The position numbers and the translations under genes were made by a program. From Silvibacterium dinghuense (GTDB lineage Bacteria; Acidobacteriota; Terriglobia; Terriglobales; Acidobacteriaceae), in NCBI RefSeq assembly GCF_004123295.1, contig NZ_SDMK01000001.1, positions 682,001 to 746,000 of the forward strand: a stretch of 64,000 nt of DNA, given 5' to 3'. Each line of letters begins with the position of its first letter. Position 1 is the stretch's first letter. A model generated the notes under the pieces. It did not search any database and was not told the origin of the DNA. It saw only the letters and a program-made list of their open reading frames with translations. Below, in pieces: positions 9,222-18,200 of this stretch.

Positions 9222-9373
9222 CGTCTGCTGTCGTCCTGTCCACGTCAGCCTTAAGAGCTTTCAGGCTCCCAGCCGCTCATCGAACTCCACATCTCACGCG
9301 CAAAATCCGGTACTTCTTGCCTTGCTCCGGCTGAAAACCGGCAAATCCTTCCTCGCTCCGCTGCCGAACCTCG

Positions 9374-11026
9374 CTAAAAGTGCGACAGGTACTGGTGGAT
9401 GAACTGCACGGCAATCGACCCCTCACCCACCGCCGAGGCCGCCCGCTTCACCGATCCGTGCCGAACGTCCCCGGCGACAAACACGCCCGGAACGCTCGTC
9501 TCCAGCAGATACGGTGACCGCTTTTCCTTCCAGATCGAGGGATATTTCCCTTCGACCTGCAGATCGGGACCGGAAAGAATGAAGCCATTCGGATCCCGCA
9601 TTACCTGCTCCGGCAGCCAATCCGTTGCCGGTGCAGCCCCGATGAAGATGAACAATGCCGTTGCCGGCACAGTCCGTTCTCCCTCAGGTCCGCGGATGCG
9701 AAGCGACTCCAGCCGCCCCTCTCCGAACGCCTCCTCGACTCCCGAGTGCGTCTCGACCCGAATATTGGATGTGTCAGCAATCTGATTGATTAAATATTTC
9801 GACATGCTCTTTTCGAGCGAGTCGCCCCGCACCAGCATCGTTACCTGCCGGGCATATTTCGCAAAATGCATCGCCGCCTGACCGGCAGAATTCGCCCCGC
9901 CGACGACGAAAACCTCTTCGTCACGACAGGATCTGGCCTCGACCAGGGCTGCGCCATAATATACGCCGAGCCCTGTAAGCCGTTCCACACCAGGCACATC
10001 CAGGCGCCGATAGTGCACGCCGGTAGCGATCAGGCAGACATGGCTCGAGACTTCGCGGCCATCCGCCATGCAGGCCAGACGATAGTGATGGTCTGCCCGG
10101 ATTCCACACACTCTCTGGGTCAGGAACTCCGCACCGAAGCGCGAAGCCTGGGCATAGGCCCGCCGCGCCAGGTCCGCTCCGCTCAATCCGGAGGGGAAAC
10201 CCAGGTAATTTTCGATCCGGGAGCTCGATCCGGCCTGTCCGCCCGGAGCCTCGGGCTCAACCACCAGCGTCCGTAAGCCCTCCGACGCGCCATACACTGC
10301 CGCAGCCAGGCCCGCCGGACCAGCTCCCACCACCACCAGGTCGTAGAAGTCCTTCTCCGCGTGCGTACGCAACCCGATCCGCTCGGCCAGCTCCGTCTGC
10401 GTCGGCTGTACCAGCGTCTTGCCGTCGGCAAAGACCAAGGCGGGCAGCTTCTTGTCTTCGAGCCCGTACCGCTGCAGCAGTTCCACCGCCTCGGCGTCGC
10501 GCTCGGGGTCCAACCACACGTACGGCACCTGGTTGCGCGAGAGAAAGTCCCGCACCTCGAAGTCCCGCACCGACCAGCGCGGCCCGATCACCCGCAGCCC
10601 CTCGAAGGGTGGCTTATACCCCTGGCTCCAGGCCTCCAGCAAATCGTCCAGCACTGGATACAGATGCTCTTCCGGCGGGTCCCACGGCTTGGTCAGGTAG
10701 TAGCTGATCCTCGCCGTATTGATCGCCCGGATCGCCGCCTCGGTGTCGGCATACGCCGTCAACAGCGCCCGCTTGGCTTCGGGATAAACGTGCTGCACCC
10801 GTTCCAGCAGCTCCACACCAGACATTCCCGGCATCCGCTGATCGGAGAGGACCAGCGCTACCGAATCCCCGCGCTGCTTCAGCTGCGCGCAGGTATCCAG
10901 CGCCGCCTGGCCTGATCCTGCGCGGAGAATCCTGTATTCCGCTCCGTACTTCCGCCGCAGATCCTGCACCACCGCTTCCAGAACACTGGCATCATCATCA
11001 ACCGCGAGTATGACCGGCTTGCTCAT
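9374..11026 (-). CDS. Response regulator fused to a thioredoxin-reductase-like flavoprotein
   Basis: A 550-residue three-part protein. Residues 1-130 are a complete receiver: acidic pocket VDDD, phospho-acceptor D62 in LSDQRMPG, switch T90 and K113 in LTKPW. Residues about 145-212 look like a glutaredoxin/thioredoxin-fold segment (VIGPRWSVRDFEVRDFLSRN ... LPALVFADGK) without a CxxC. Residues 228-550 match thioredoxin reductase: FAD motif VVVGAGPAGLAAAVYG, GGQAGSSSRIENYLGFP, NAD(P)H motif VVGGANSAGQAA and the terminal GVFVAGDVRHG. The redox-active CATC that sits at GVxYCATCDG is replaced by GVYYGAALVEA (residues 355-364), so it cannot reduce thioredoxin in the usual way. Probably a two-component output that changes flavoenzyme activity. 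It heads an operon with the cNMP kinase. Confidence 0.93.
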   Translation of the reverse strand: MSKPVILAVDDDASVLEAVVQDLRRKYGAEYRILRAGSGQAALDTCAQLKQRGDSVALVLSDQRMPGMSGVELLERVQHVYPEAKRALLTAYADTEAAIRAINTARISYYLTKPWDPPEEHLYPVLDDLLEAWSQGYKPPFEGLRVIGPRWSVRDFEVRDFLSRNQVPYVWLDPERDAEAVELLQRYGLEDKKLPALVFADGKTLVQPTQTELAERIGLRTHAEKDFYDLVVVGAGPAGLAAAVYGASEGLRTLVVEPEAPGGQAGSSSRIENYLGFPSGLSGADLARRAYAQASRFGAEFLTQRVCGIRADHHYRLACMADGREVSSHVCLIATGVHYRRLDVPGVERLTGLGVYYGAALVEARSCRDEEVFVVGGANSAGQAAMHFAKYARQVTMLVRGDSLEKSMSKYLINQIADTSNIRVETHSGVEEAFGEGRLESLRIRGPEGERTVPATALFIFIGAAPATDWLPEQVMRDPNGFILSGPDLQVEGKYPSIWKEKRSPYLLETSVPGVFVAGDVRHGSVKRAASAVGEGSIAVQFIHQYLSHF

Positions 11027-11374
11027 ATCTGTTCTCTAGTGTATTCCGCCTCTTTTATTGTCCCAAAATGGGACGTATTGCATGACAGCGGTCACATCGT
11101 ATTCATCCAGGCAAAAGTTTTTTGGTGATTACCACACTTGTGTCAGGTAACCTCCATTTACTAACCATGCTTTAACTTTTTCCTATGCGTGCCCACTCCG
11201 GAAATATTCCGGAGTTAGTAAGGGTACTCAGGTGTCCACTTAAGAGACACCGGTTACCCACGCACGAGGACGGTCGATAACCAGCTCAGCCACGGCATCA
11301 GGCTGGCATCGATCAAGAAGAGCCGTGCGCCTTGCGCACTGCCCGGTTCCATTACCCCGAACGGACGACTTCCC
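11027..11374. promoter_or_regulatory. Divergent promoter region with three inverted repeats
   Basis: This 348-nt gap separates the flavoprotein regulator (minus) from the LuxR-type regulator (plus). It holds GTCCCA-AAA-TGGGAC (11060-11074), 34-48 nt from the minus-strand start; ACTCCGGAA-ATA-TTCCGGAGT (11195-11215), a perfect 9-bp repeat near the middle; and GGTGTC...GACACC around 11232-11252. The first two have the form of dimeric regulator operators. No coding frame is convincing here. Which protein binds is unknown. Confidence 0.55.
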
Positions 11375-12031
11375 ATGAATAAAGTGATTCTTGCCGACAA
11401 CCAGGCTATTTTCCGTGCAGGAACTGCCAAGATTCTCGCGATGGAGGACGACTTCCGCATCATTGCTCAATGCGGCGATGCAGAGCGCCTGTACCAGACT
11501 GTAGAGACTTTCCGTGGCGCAGTATTCCTGTTTGCAAGCACCCTCAAGCTCAACCTGCCGCTTTTCATGGAGCGTGTCCACGCGCACGACAGCCGGGTCA
11601 TCGCTATCGTCGAGAACACCGAATCCACCCAGCCCTTCATCGCTGCCGGAGCCAATGGCGCGCTCCACCGCTGTGTCAGCGGCCCCGCGCTCATTGAGTG
11701 CGTTCGCCGCGTCAATCGCGGGGAGCATGGCATCCAGGGAACCGTTCCCGGCCTCGCGCCTCACGAGGAAGATCTCGTCGGCGCCCGGGTCCGCGACCGT
11801 CTCACGCCCAAGGAAATGAAGATCGTCGCCCTCATCGTACAGGGCTGCAAGAATAAGGAAATCGCGATGCGCCTGACCACCACCGAGCAGGTCATCAAGA
11901 ACTACCTTCGCAGCATCTACGACAAGACCGGCGTCTCCGACCGGCTGGAGCTGGCCCTCTTTACCATCCATCACCGCATCCTGGCCGAAGCTGCTGCCGC
12001 GGCCGGTGACATCATGATGCAGGCCAACTAA
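11375..12031 (+). CDS. LuxR/NarL-type regulator with a degenerate receiver domain
   Basis: 218 residues: N-terminal receiver-like fold (KVILADNQAIFRAGTAKIL) and a C-terminal LuxR helix-turn-helix (about 140-205: LTPKEMKIVALIVQGCKNKE, TTEQVIKNYLRSIYDKTGVS). The acidic residue D8 remains, but where NarL has the phosphorylated Asp (LLDLNMPG) this protein reads FLFASTLK, with A54 at that position. The switch Ser/Thr and the conserved Lys (here LHRC) are also lost. It is thus a pseudo-receiver regulator, probably controlled by something other than phosphotransfer. It is transcribed divergently from the kinase/flavoprotein operon. Only a weak ribosome site (GGAC, 8 nt) precedes the ATG. Confidence 0.9.
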   Translation: MNKVILADNQAIFRAGTAKILAMEDDFRIIAQCGDAERLYQTVETFRGAVFLFASTLKLNLPLFMERVHAHDSRVIAIVENTESTQPFIAAGANGALHRCVSGPALIECVRRVNRGEHGIQGTVPGLAPHEEDLVGARVRDRLTPKEMKIVALIVQGCKNKEIAMRLTTTEQVIKNYLRSIYDKTGVSDRLELALFTIHHRILAEAAAAAGDIMMQAN

Positions 12032-12359
12032 CCTCGGAGACTCTTCCACCCGACAGGCATATTCCGGAATTCCCCGTTCCTGGATATTCCTATTTCAGAT
12101 ATCCCGGCTCCAGATGTACCGGCTCCAGACTCAGCGCCTTGCATCCCTCCCCGCAAGCGCTTCGAGCAAACCACTTAGAACCTGCGCGTCTTCCGTCTAT
12201 CTTCCGCTTAGACAGGATAGATATCTTCCCGCATTCCTTTTCCCGCTTCTACCAGGAATGTATTACCGCAAGATACCGCTCGCTTCCTGACAATTTGCGC
12301 ACAAACACGAATGCCGGAAGCATGGAAGCCTCCGGCATTGCCTGTCCGATCGTTAAGAA
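12032..12359. other. Intergenic stretch with a terminator-like hairpin near its right end
   Basis: No supported gene lies here; a short plus-strand frame at 12139-12405 has no ribosome site and runs into the next gene's 3' end. The only clear structure is AATGCCGGA (12310-12318) pairing with TCCGGCATT (12331-12339), about 20 nt after the stop of the minus-strand P5C dehydrogenase gene, a plausible terminator for it. Confidence 0.5.
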
Positions 12360-13955
12360 TTACGAAAGCCGCTCGGCAATCGACTTCGCCTGCGTGAACA
12401 GGTAGAGGTAATCCGGGCCGCCAGCCTTCGAGTCCGTCCCCGACATATTGAAGCCGCCGAAGGGATGCGCACCGACCATCGCGCCCGTGCACTTCCGATT
12501 GAAGTACAGGTTGCCGACGTGATATTCAGCCCGCGCCCGGTTCAGCTTCTGCGCGTCGGCCGAGTAGACCGCGCCGGTCAGACCGAACTCCGTGTTGTTG
12601 GCAATCTCGAGCGCGTCGTCATAATTCTTCGCCCGGATCAGCGCCAGCACCGGCCCAAAAATCTCTTCCTGCGAGATCCGCGCCATCGGTGCCACATCGG
12701 CAATCACCGTTGGCTCGAGGAAGTACCCGCCATCCTCTGTCTTTACGGCATTGCCGCCGGCAATCAGCCGGCCTTCGCTCTTACCGATCTCGATGTATTC
12801 CTGAATCGACTTCATTGCCGCAGCATTCGCCACCGGGCCCATATTCGGGTTCTTCACCGGATCGCCGATGGTCAGTTTCGCCACGCGGTCCCGAACCTTT
12901 TCGACGAAGACCTCGTACAGAGGCTCCTCGATGATGGCGCGCGAGCAGGCCGAGCACTTCTGGCCGCTGAAGCCGAAGGCCGAGGCGACCACACCATCGA
13001 CTGCCGCGTCGATATCCGCATCATCGCTCACAATGATCGAATCCTTGCCGCCCATCTCGAGGATGGTGCGCTTGATCCAGATCTGGCCCTTCTGCGTCTT
13101 GGCTGCTTTCTCGTGAATGTCGAGGCCCACTTCCTTTGAGCCGGTGAAGGCGATGAAACGGGTCTTCGGATGCTCCACGATGGCATTGCCGAAGGTCGCG
13201 CCCGAACCAGGGCAGAAGTTCACCACGCCGCCCGGCATGCCTGCCTCTTCGAGCACATCCACAAAGCGCGCAGCAATGGTCGGCGTATCGCTCGAGGGCT
13301 TCAGGATCACCGTATTGCCGCTCACAATGGCCGCCGCCGTCATGCCCGCCATGATCGCAAAGGGGAAGTTCCACGGCGGAATCACCGCGCCGACACCCAG
13401 CGGAATGTACCGGAGCTCGTTCTTCTCACCTGGGTACGGGATCGGCGTTGTCGCCTGGTCCAGCCGCAGCGCTTCGCGCGCGTAGAACTCGAGGAAGTCG
13501 ATTGTCTCGGCCACGTCGGCATCCGCCTCGGCCCAGTTCTTGCCGATTTCATAGGTCAGCCACGCGCAGAACTCGAACTTGCGGTCGCGAATGATCGCGG
13601 CCGCATTCAGCAGCAGCGAGCTGCGCTCTTCGACCGTCGTCTTCTTCCAGCTCTCGAACGCCGTGAGCGCCGCCTGCATGGCCTTCTCCACGTGCTCAGC
13701 CCCGGCCTTCTGGTGCACGCCGACCACCTGCGAGGGCTTCGCCGGGTTGATCGACTCGATCTTGTCCCTGGTCTTCAGTCGTTCCCCACCGATGACCAGC
13801 TCGTATTCGTGTCCCAGCAGATCGCCGACCTGGGTCAGTGCCTCGCGCATGGCGTGCGCGTTTTCATGCTTTGAGAAATCGACAAACGGCTCGTTCTTGA
13901 AGACGCCCTGGGGGGCACGGAGGTGGATGATGGTAGGTGAATCGACGATAGCCAT
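12360..13955 (-). CDS. pruA: L-glutamate gamma-semialdehyde (1-pyrroline-5-carboxylate) dehydrogenase
   Basis: NAD-dependent oxidation of glutamate semialdehyde to glutamate, the last step of proline (and arginine) breakdown. At 531 residues it matches the monofunctional PruA/RocA group rather than bifunctional PutA. Aldehyde-dehydrogenase landmarks: VIPPWNFPFA (191-200), ILKPSSDTP, FTGSKEVG (270-277), the general-base Glu in ILEMGGKD (E300) and the catalytic Cys in FGFSGQKCSACSR (C334), then EEIFGPVLA and GGFNMSGTDSKAGGPDYL at the end. No proline dehydrogenase gene is adjacent. Confidence 0.95.
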   Translation of the reverse strand: MAIVDSPTIIHLRAPQGVFKNEPFVDFSKHENAHAMREALTQVGDLLGHEYELVIGGERLKTRDKIESINPAKPSQVVGVHQKAGAEHVEKAMQAALTAFESWKKTTVEERSSLLLNAAAIIRDRKFEFCAWLTYEIGKNWAEADADVAETIDFLEFYAREALRLDQATTPIPYPGEKNELRYIPLGVGAVIPPWNFPFAIMAGMTAAAIVSGNTVILKPSSDTPTIAARFVDVLEEAGMPGGVVNFCPGSGATFGNAIVEHPKTRFIAFTGSKEVGLDIHEKAAKTQKGQIWIKRTILEMGGKDSIIVSDDADIDAAVDGVVASAFGFSGQKCSACSRAIIEEPLYEVFVEKVRDRVAKLTIGDPVKNPNMGPVANAAAMKSIQEYIEIGKSEGRLIAGGNAVKTEDGGYFLEPTVIADVAPMARISQEEIFGPVLALIRAKNYDDALEIANNTEFGLTGAVYSADAQKLNRARAEYHVGNLYFNRKCTGAMVGAHPFGGFNMSGTDSKAGGPDYLYLFTQAKSIAERLS

Positions 13956-14065
13956 AACGTGCTAGTGTAGCCGAGAAACCCCGACTCCAGCGAGACAGGG
14001 TCCAGCGCCCAAAAAGAAGCGGCCCGGCCAGCGCCGCACCGCTCTTTCCTAAATCGCTCTATCCT

Positions 14066-14944
14066 TCAGAATCGCAAGGCCACACCACTGGAGAGGATCG
14101 GATAAAACCGGATCCACTCCAGATCCTTGTCCAGCTTGCGAATCTGCCCCTGGATGTTCGCCTGTACCTCCGGATCGGTGGCAATCACGCTGCAGTTCAC
14201 ATCGTGATCCTGTTCGCAGACTGAGCCCTGCAGGTGCAAGCTCACCGAACCGGTCCCCTGGTAGACAAACCCCATCTCAAACGGGAAGGTGATGTGCCGG
14301 CGCTCCTTGCGCGAAACCCAGTTTCCCCAGCCGAAGGTGAACATCGGCGCCGTTTCCTTGAAGTGCACCGCGCCATCCCCCACCACGGGATCGGCGTAGC
14401 TGCCGTAATAGCTTGTGCCGTTCAGCGTAAAGGAGTCTCCACCCGGCACGCCGCCCACCGCCGTCGCCCGGTTCTGATTGTTGAAGAGGATGCCAGGGCT
14501 GACGTGGAAGCTGTGTCCGCGGAACGGAAACCAGTCAAGGCTCGCCTGCAGCGACCGAAAGTGCAGATGCGCATCGTAGGTTGCACCAGAATCCGTGCCG
14601 CTCAGGTTGTAATTAAAGAAGTTCCACCCCAGGCGTAGATTCGTCGAGCGCGTTACCTCGGCGGCGATGCCGGCCGCTCCACCCAGCGGCGACACGTATC
14701 CGCCCACCGCAATGCGCGCTAACGGGCCATAGGTCACGATCGCCGCCGGAGCCGGCCGGATATCCCGCACGACTCCGCCCCCAGGACTGCCACCGGAGCC
14801 GCTCCCCGGATCGGTATCCATGGCGCCGGCCAGGCTCACCCTCGACGACGAGCCTGTACCCGTCTCTATCTGCCCCTGGCACCACGACACGATCCCCACG
14901 CAGCACATGACACACACCGCCGCCTGCCGCACACGAGTCAGCAT
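14066..14944 (-). CDS. Secreted or outer-membrane beta-barrel-like protein of unknown function
   Basis: From the ATG at 14944 (AAGGGA about 6 nt upstream) the product is about 292 residues and begins with a signal peptide (MLTRVRQAAVCVMCCVGIVSWCQGQ). An upstream in-frame start at 15070 would bury that signal. After a Gly/Ser-rich linker (DTDPGSGSGGSPGGGV) the body alternates aromatic and polar residues (NLRLGWNFFNYNLSG, LHFRSLQASLDWFPFRGHSF) and ends in Phe (SSGVALRF), the usual C-terminus of an outer-membrane barrel. A Cys pair occurs in SVCEQDHDVNC. No named family was recognised. Confidence 0.75.
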   Translation of the reverse strand: MLTRVRQAAVCVMCCVGIVSWCQGQIETGTGSSSRVSLAGAMDTDPGSGSGGSPGGGVVRDIRPAPAAIVTYGPLARIAVGGYVSPLGGAAGIAAEVTRSTNLRLGWNFFNYNLSGTDSGATYDAHLHFRSLQASLDWFPFRGHSFHVSPGILFNNQNRATAVGGVPGGDSFTLNGTSYYGSYADPVVGDGAVHFKETAPMFTFGWGNWVSRKERRHITFPFEMGFVYQGTGSVSLHLQGSVCEQDHDVNCSVIATDPEVQANIQGQIRKLDKDLEWIRFYPILSSGVALRF

Positions 14945-15281
14945 TCGTATCCCTTTAAGTTCTTTTGTCTTCACAACAACGAGGAAAAATGGACGCCAAC
15001 GGAAGCCATTCGGGAACAGACTGCGCAGCGGCGTGGCTTCATCTTTATTGGTTGGCGGGACTATAGCCACACTAGCAAAAGGGCTCTATGCCTACAACTT
15101 GTTGTTAGCGATCCCCTTGGCTTTGTCCACAACTTTATTCTGCTGGTCAACAACCCGTCACATATCAGACACATTCGCAGCCGTCAGACCATCTCGCGCA
15201 GCATGATCCCCGATCAACCTCAGAAACAAACCGGCCGGGACACAGGTGTGCATCCCGGCCAGTAGCGATCGATGAAACCCC
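14945..15281. other. Intergenic region with promoter-side A+T-rich stretch and a terminator
   Basis: The left half (14945-15180) is A+T-richer and probably carries the promoter of the barrel-like protein gene; no element was convincing. The right end holds GGCCGGGA (15233-15240) pairing with TCCCGGCC (15253-15260), located 22 nt after the stop of the large minus-strand gene and a likely terminator for it. Confidence 0.5.
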
Positions 15282-18200
15282 TTAGCTCCGCGCCGTCAGC
15301 TCTTCCGTCTGCCGCGACATCTTTGCCGTGCGCTCGATCTTGTCCCAGTTGAACGGCCGCCCATCGATGGCCCGCTTGATGGTCTTAAAGAGCACCACCG
15401 AGAAGACCTGGCGGTAGGTAAAGCGCTGCAGCCAGATGTGGAAGAGCAGCCAGCCATCGCCCTTATTGGCCGGATGCCGCCGCTCGAGCGAGAAGGCCAC
15501 CGCCGAAGTCACAAAGTCGATCATCAGGAAGGCAAGGAAGTAGGTGAGCAGCTTCTCGAAGCTCGCCGCGCTCGCCGCCTCCGGATGGAAGTGCTTGTCG
15601 ACAAAGTAGTGGATGATGCCCGCGACGAACATCAGATCGATGAACGGCGAGACCAGCGGCAGCAGAATCTGAAAGATGACGATATTCGGCAGCGCGAACA
15701 GGCCCATCGCCGGATTGGTGCGGAAGGCGTGCTTGTGCTTGAAGACCGCCTGCAGGGTTCCGAAGGACCAGCGGAATCGCTGACGCATCAGCCCCTTCAC
15801 GTTGACCGGCGCCTCGGTGAAGGCCAGCGCGCGGTCCTCATAGATCACCTTGTAGCCCTGCTCGAGCAGGTTCATGGTAAGGTCGGCATCCTCGGCCACG
15901 GTGTTGATGGGATACTTGCCGCCCTTTTTCACCGCTTCAGTCCGCCATGCGCCGATAGCGCCCGGCACCACCGTCACGATGTTGAAGAGATCGAGCGCGC
16001 GCCGCTCGAAGTTCTGGCTGGTGATGTACTCGAGCGCCTGCCACCGTGTCCACAGGTTCACGCGGTTGCCGACCTTCGCGTTACCCGCAACCGCGCCGAT
16101 CTTCGGATCGGCAAAGTAGCGCACCAGCTTCGAGATCGCATCCGGCGCAATCACCGTATCGGCATCGATGCCGACGTAAATCTCTTCCTCGGTTTGCTCA
16201 AGGCCGAAATTCAATGCCTCGGCCTTGCCCGCATTCGGCTTGGTAATGACGGTCAGCTTGCCCGAGGCAATCTCTTCCGGATAGGCCTCCTGCGCAACGG
16301 TGAACGTTTTGTCCGTCGAGCCATCGTCAATGACCATGACGCGGATGTTCGTGTAATCCGAGTTCAGCACCGAGGCGATAGTCCGTGCGATCACCGTTTC
16401 CTCGTTGTAGGCCGGAATCAGCACGGCGATGCGCGGTGCAAACTCGCCCGGGGGCACCTTGCGACGGCGCAGGCGATCGATGATCGCGAAGACACCGACG
16501 AGAATCAGGCGAGCGCTCATCAGCACGTCGCCGATAAAGAAGACGTCCACGACGAAGTGGCGGAAGAAGCCGAAGACCAGGAATGCCAGCCAGTCGATGC
16601 GTGCCTGCCACTTCATCTTCGGCGAGATCGGCGGCATCACCTCGGCCGTCGTCTTGCCCATCAGGTCGGAGACATTCACAAACGTGTAGCCATGGGCCCG
16701 CAGCGTGGTAATCAGCAGCGGCAGAGCCGCAACAGTCGCCGAGCGATCACCGCCGCCGTCGTGCATCAGGATGATGCTGCCTTTCTTCCACGAGGCGGTC
16801 TTCATATCGTCCAGCATCGCCAGGACGTTGTTGGTGATCTCCTGCGGTGACTTGCGCGGGTGCTCGTTCCAGTCGTCGGTATCGATCTTGTTGCCGATGA
16901 TGGTGTATCCCATGGACTGGATCTTGTCCGCTGGCGCGGCCTGATCGTTGGTCTGCGGCTCCTGGTCAATGGAGTATGGAGGACGGAAGTAGAGCGGCTG
17001 CAGGCCAAGTTCCGCGGCGAAGAGGCGCTCGGTCAGATTCAGCTCCGAACGCAGTTGAAACTCGGAGATTTCGCTGATGTCCGGATGTGTGAAGGTGTGA
17101 TTGCCGATCTCATGGCCTTCGCGGACATAGCGTTTCAACAACCCAGGATAGTCCTGCGCCTGCTCGCCGATGACCATAAAGGTCGCCTTCACGTCGTACT
17201 TCTTCAGGATGTCGAGAATCCTTGGCGTCCATACCGGATCGGGACCGTCGTCGAAGCTGAGCGCCACTTCCTTCGGCTTATAGCCATACTGCTGCGTCAC
17301 GTAAGAGCGCGGCAGCTTGGTCATCTCCTCATCGGTGACCGTGAAGTTGTCCGCATCCATGCTCACCGTGCGGCTGCCGCTCTCCGGCCGCGCCACGATG
17401 CGCAGAATATCGCCCTCGCCCTCGGCATCTACGTCATTGCCGGGAGGAACATTTTCGAGCTGCTGCGGCGCGCCTTTCGCCATGGGGTGGTCCCAGATGG
17501 ACCACATCGACCCGTCTTCCTCACCCAGCCGCCACAGCGCAAAGGTCTTGATGCCCATCTGCCGAGAGGCGCGCATCTCGTTGAGTGCGGTCACAGAGTC
17601 CAGGAACCACACCTGGTGCCGCGTGTGCGCATCCTCGTCGTCGTAGACAAAATGCGGATTGAGCTCATCGCCTTCGAGATGCACATCTGCGTCCGCATCG
17701 GCTGCGCGCTGCCATGCCTCCTGCACGGTCAGATCATCGGTATTGATGACCTTCGGTGCGGCTGGCTTCTGGCCTTTCTTCGGCTTCTCCGGCAGCGTCA
17801 CTTCCCAGTCATATCCGTAATTGCCCAAACCGGAGATCAGCTTATTCTTCGGGATCAGCTTGAGCGCGTGCTGCAGATTGCTTTCGAACCAGTCCTGCGA
17901 AGCCACGGGACCAGGCTCGCTCTGATCTTCGTGCTGGTCGTAATTCATCAGGATCACGCCGTCCGTATTGGCGCCCATCGCCTTCAGGACCGCATCCGGG
18001 ATACCGATCTGCGCGTCCACATAGAGGCGCAGGTTCTTGGCATGCAGGTCGCTGTAGAGTTCGGCAACCCACTGGGCGAAGAGCTTCCGATCGTCTTCCG
18101 GAAGTTGCTCGAGATCGAGACAGATGCCGTGATAGCCAGGATTCGCAGACAGGAATTTATCGATTTGGAGATGCAGATTTTCGCGTGCTGCAGGGCTCTC

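Noticed and set aside
12139-12405. 88-codon plus-strand frame between the LuxR-type regulator and P5C dehydrogenase.
   Set aside because: No ribosome site, no recognisable sequence, and it runs 46 bases into the 3' end of the dehydrogenase gene.
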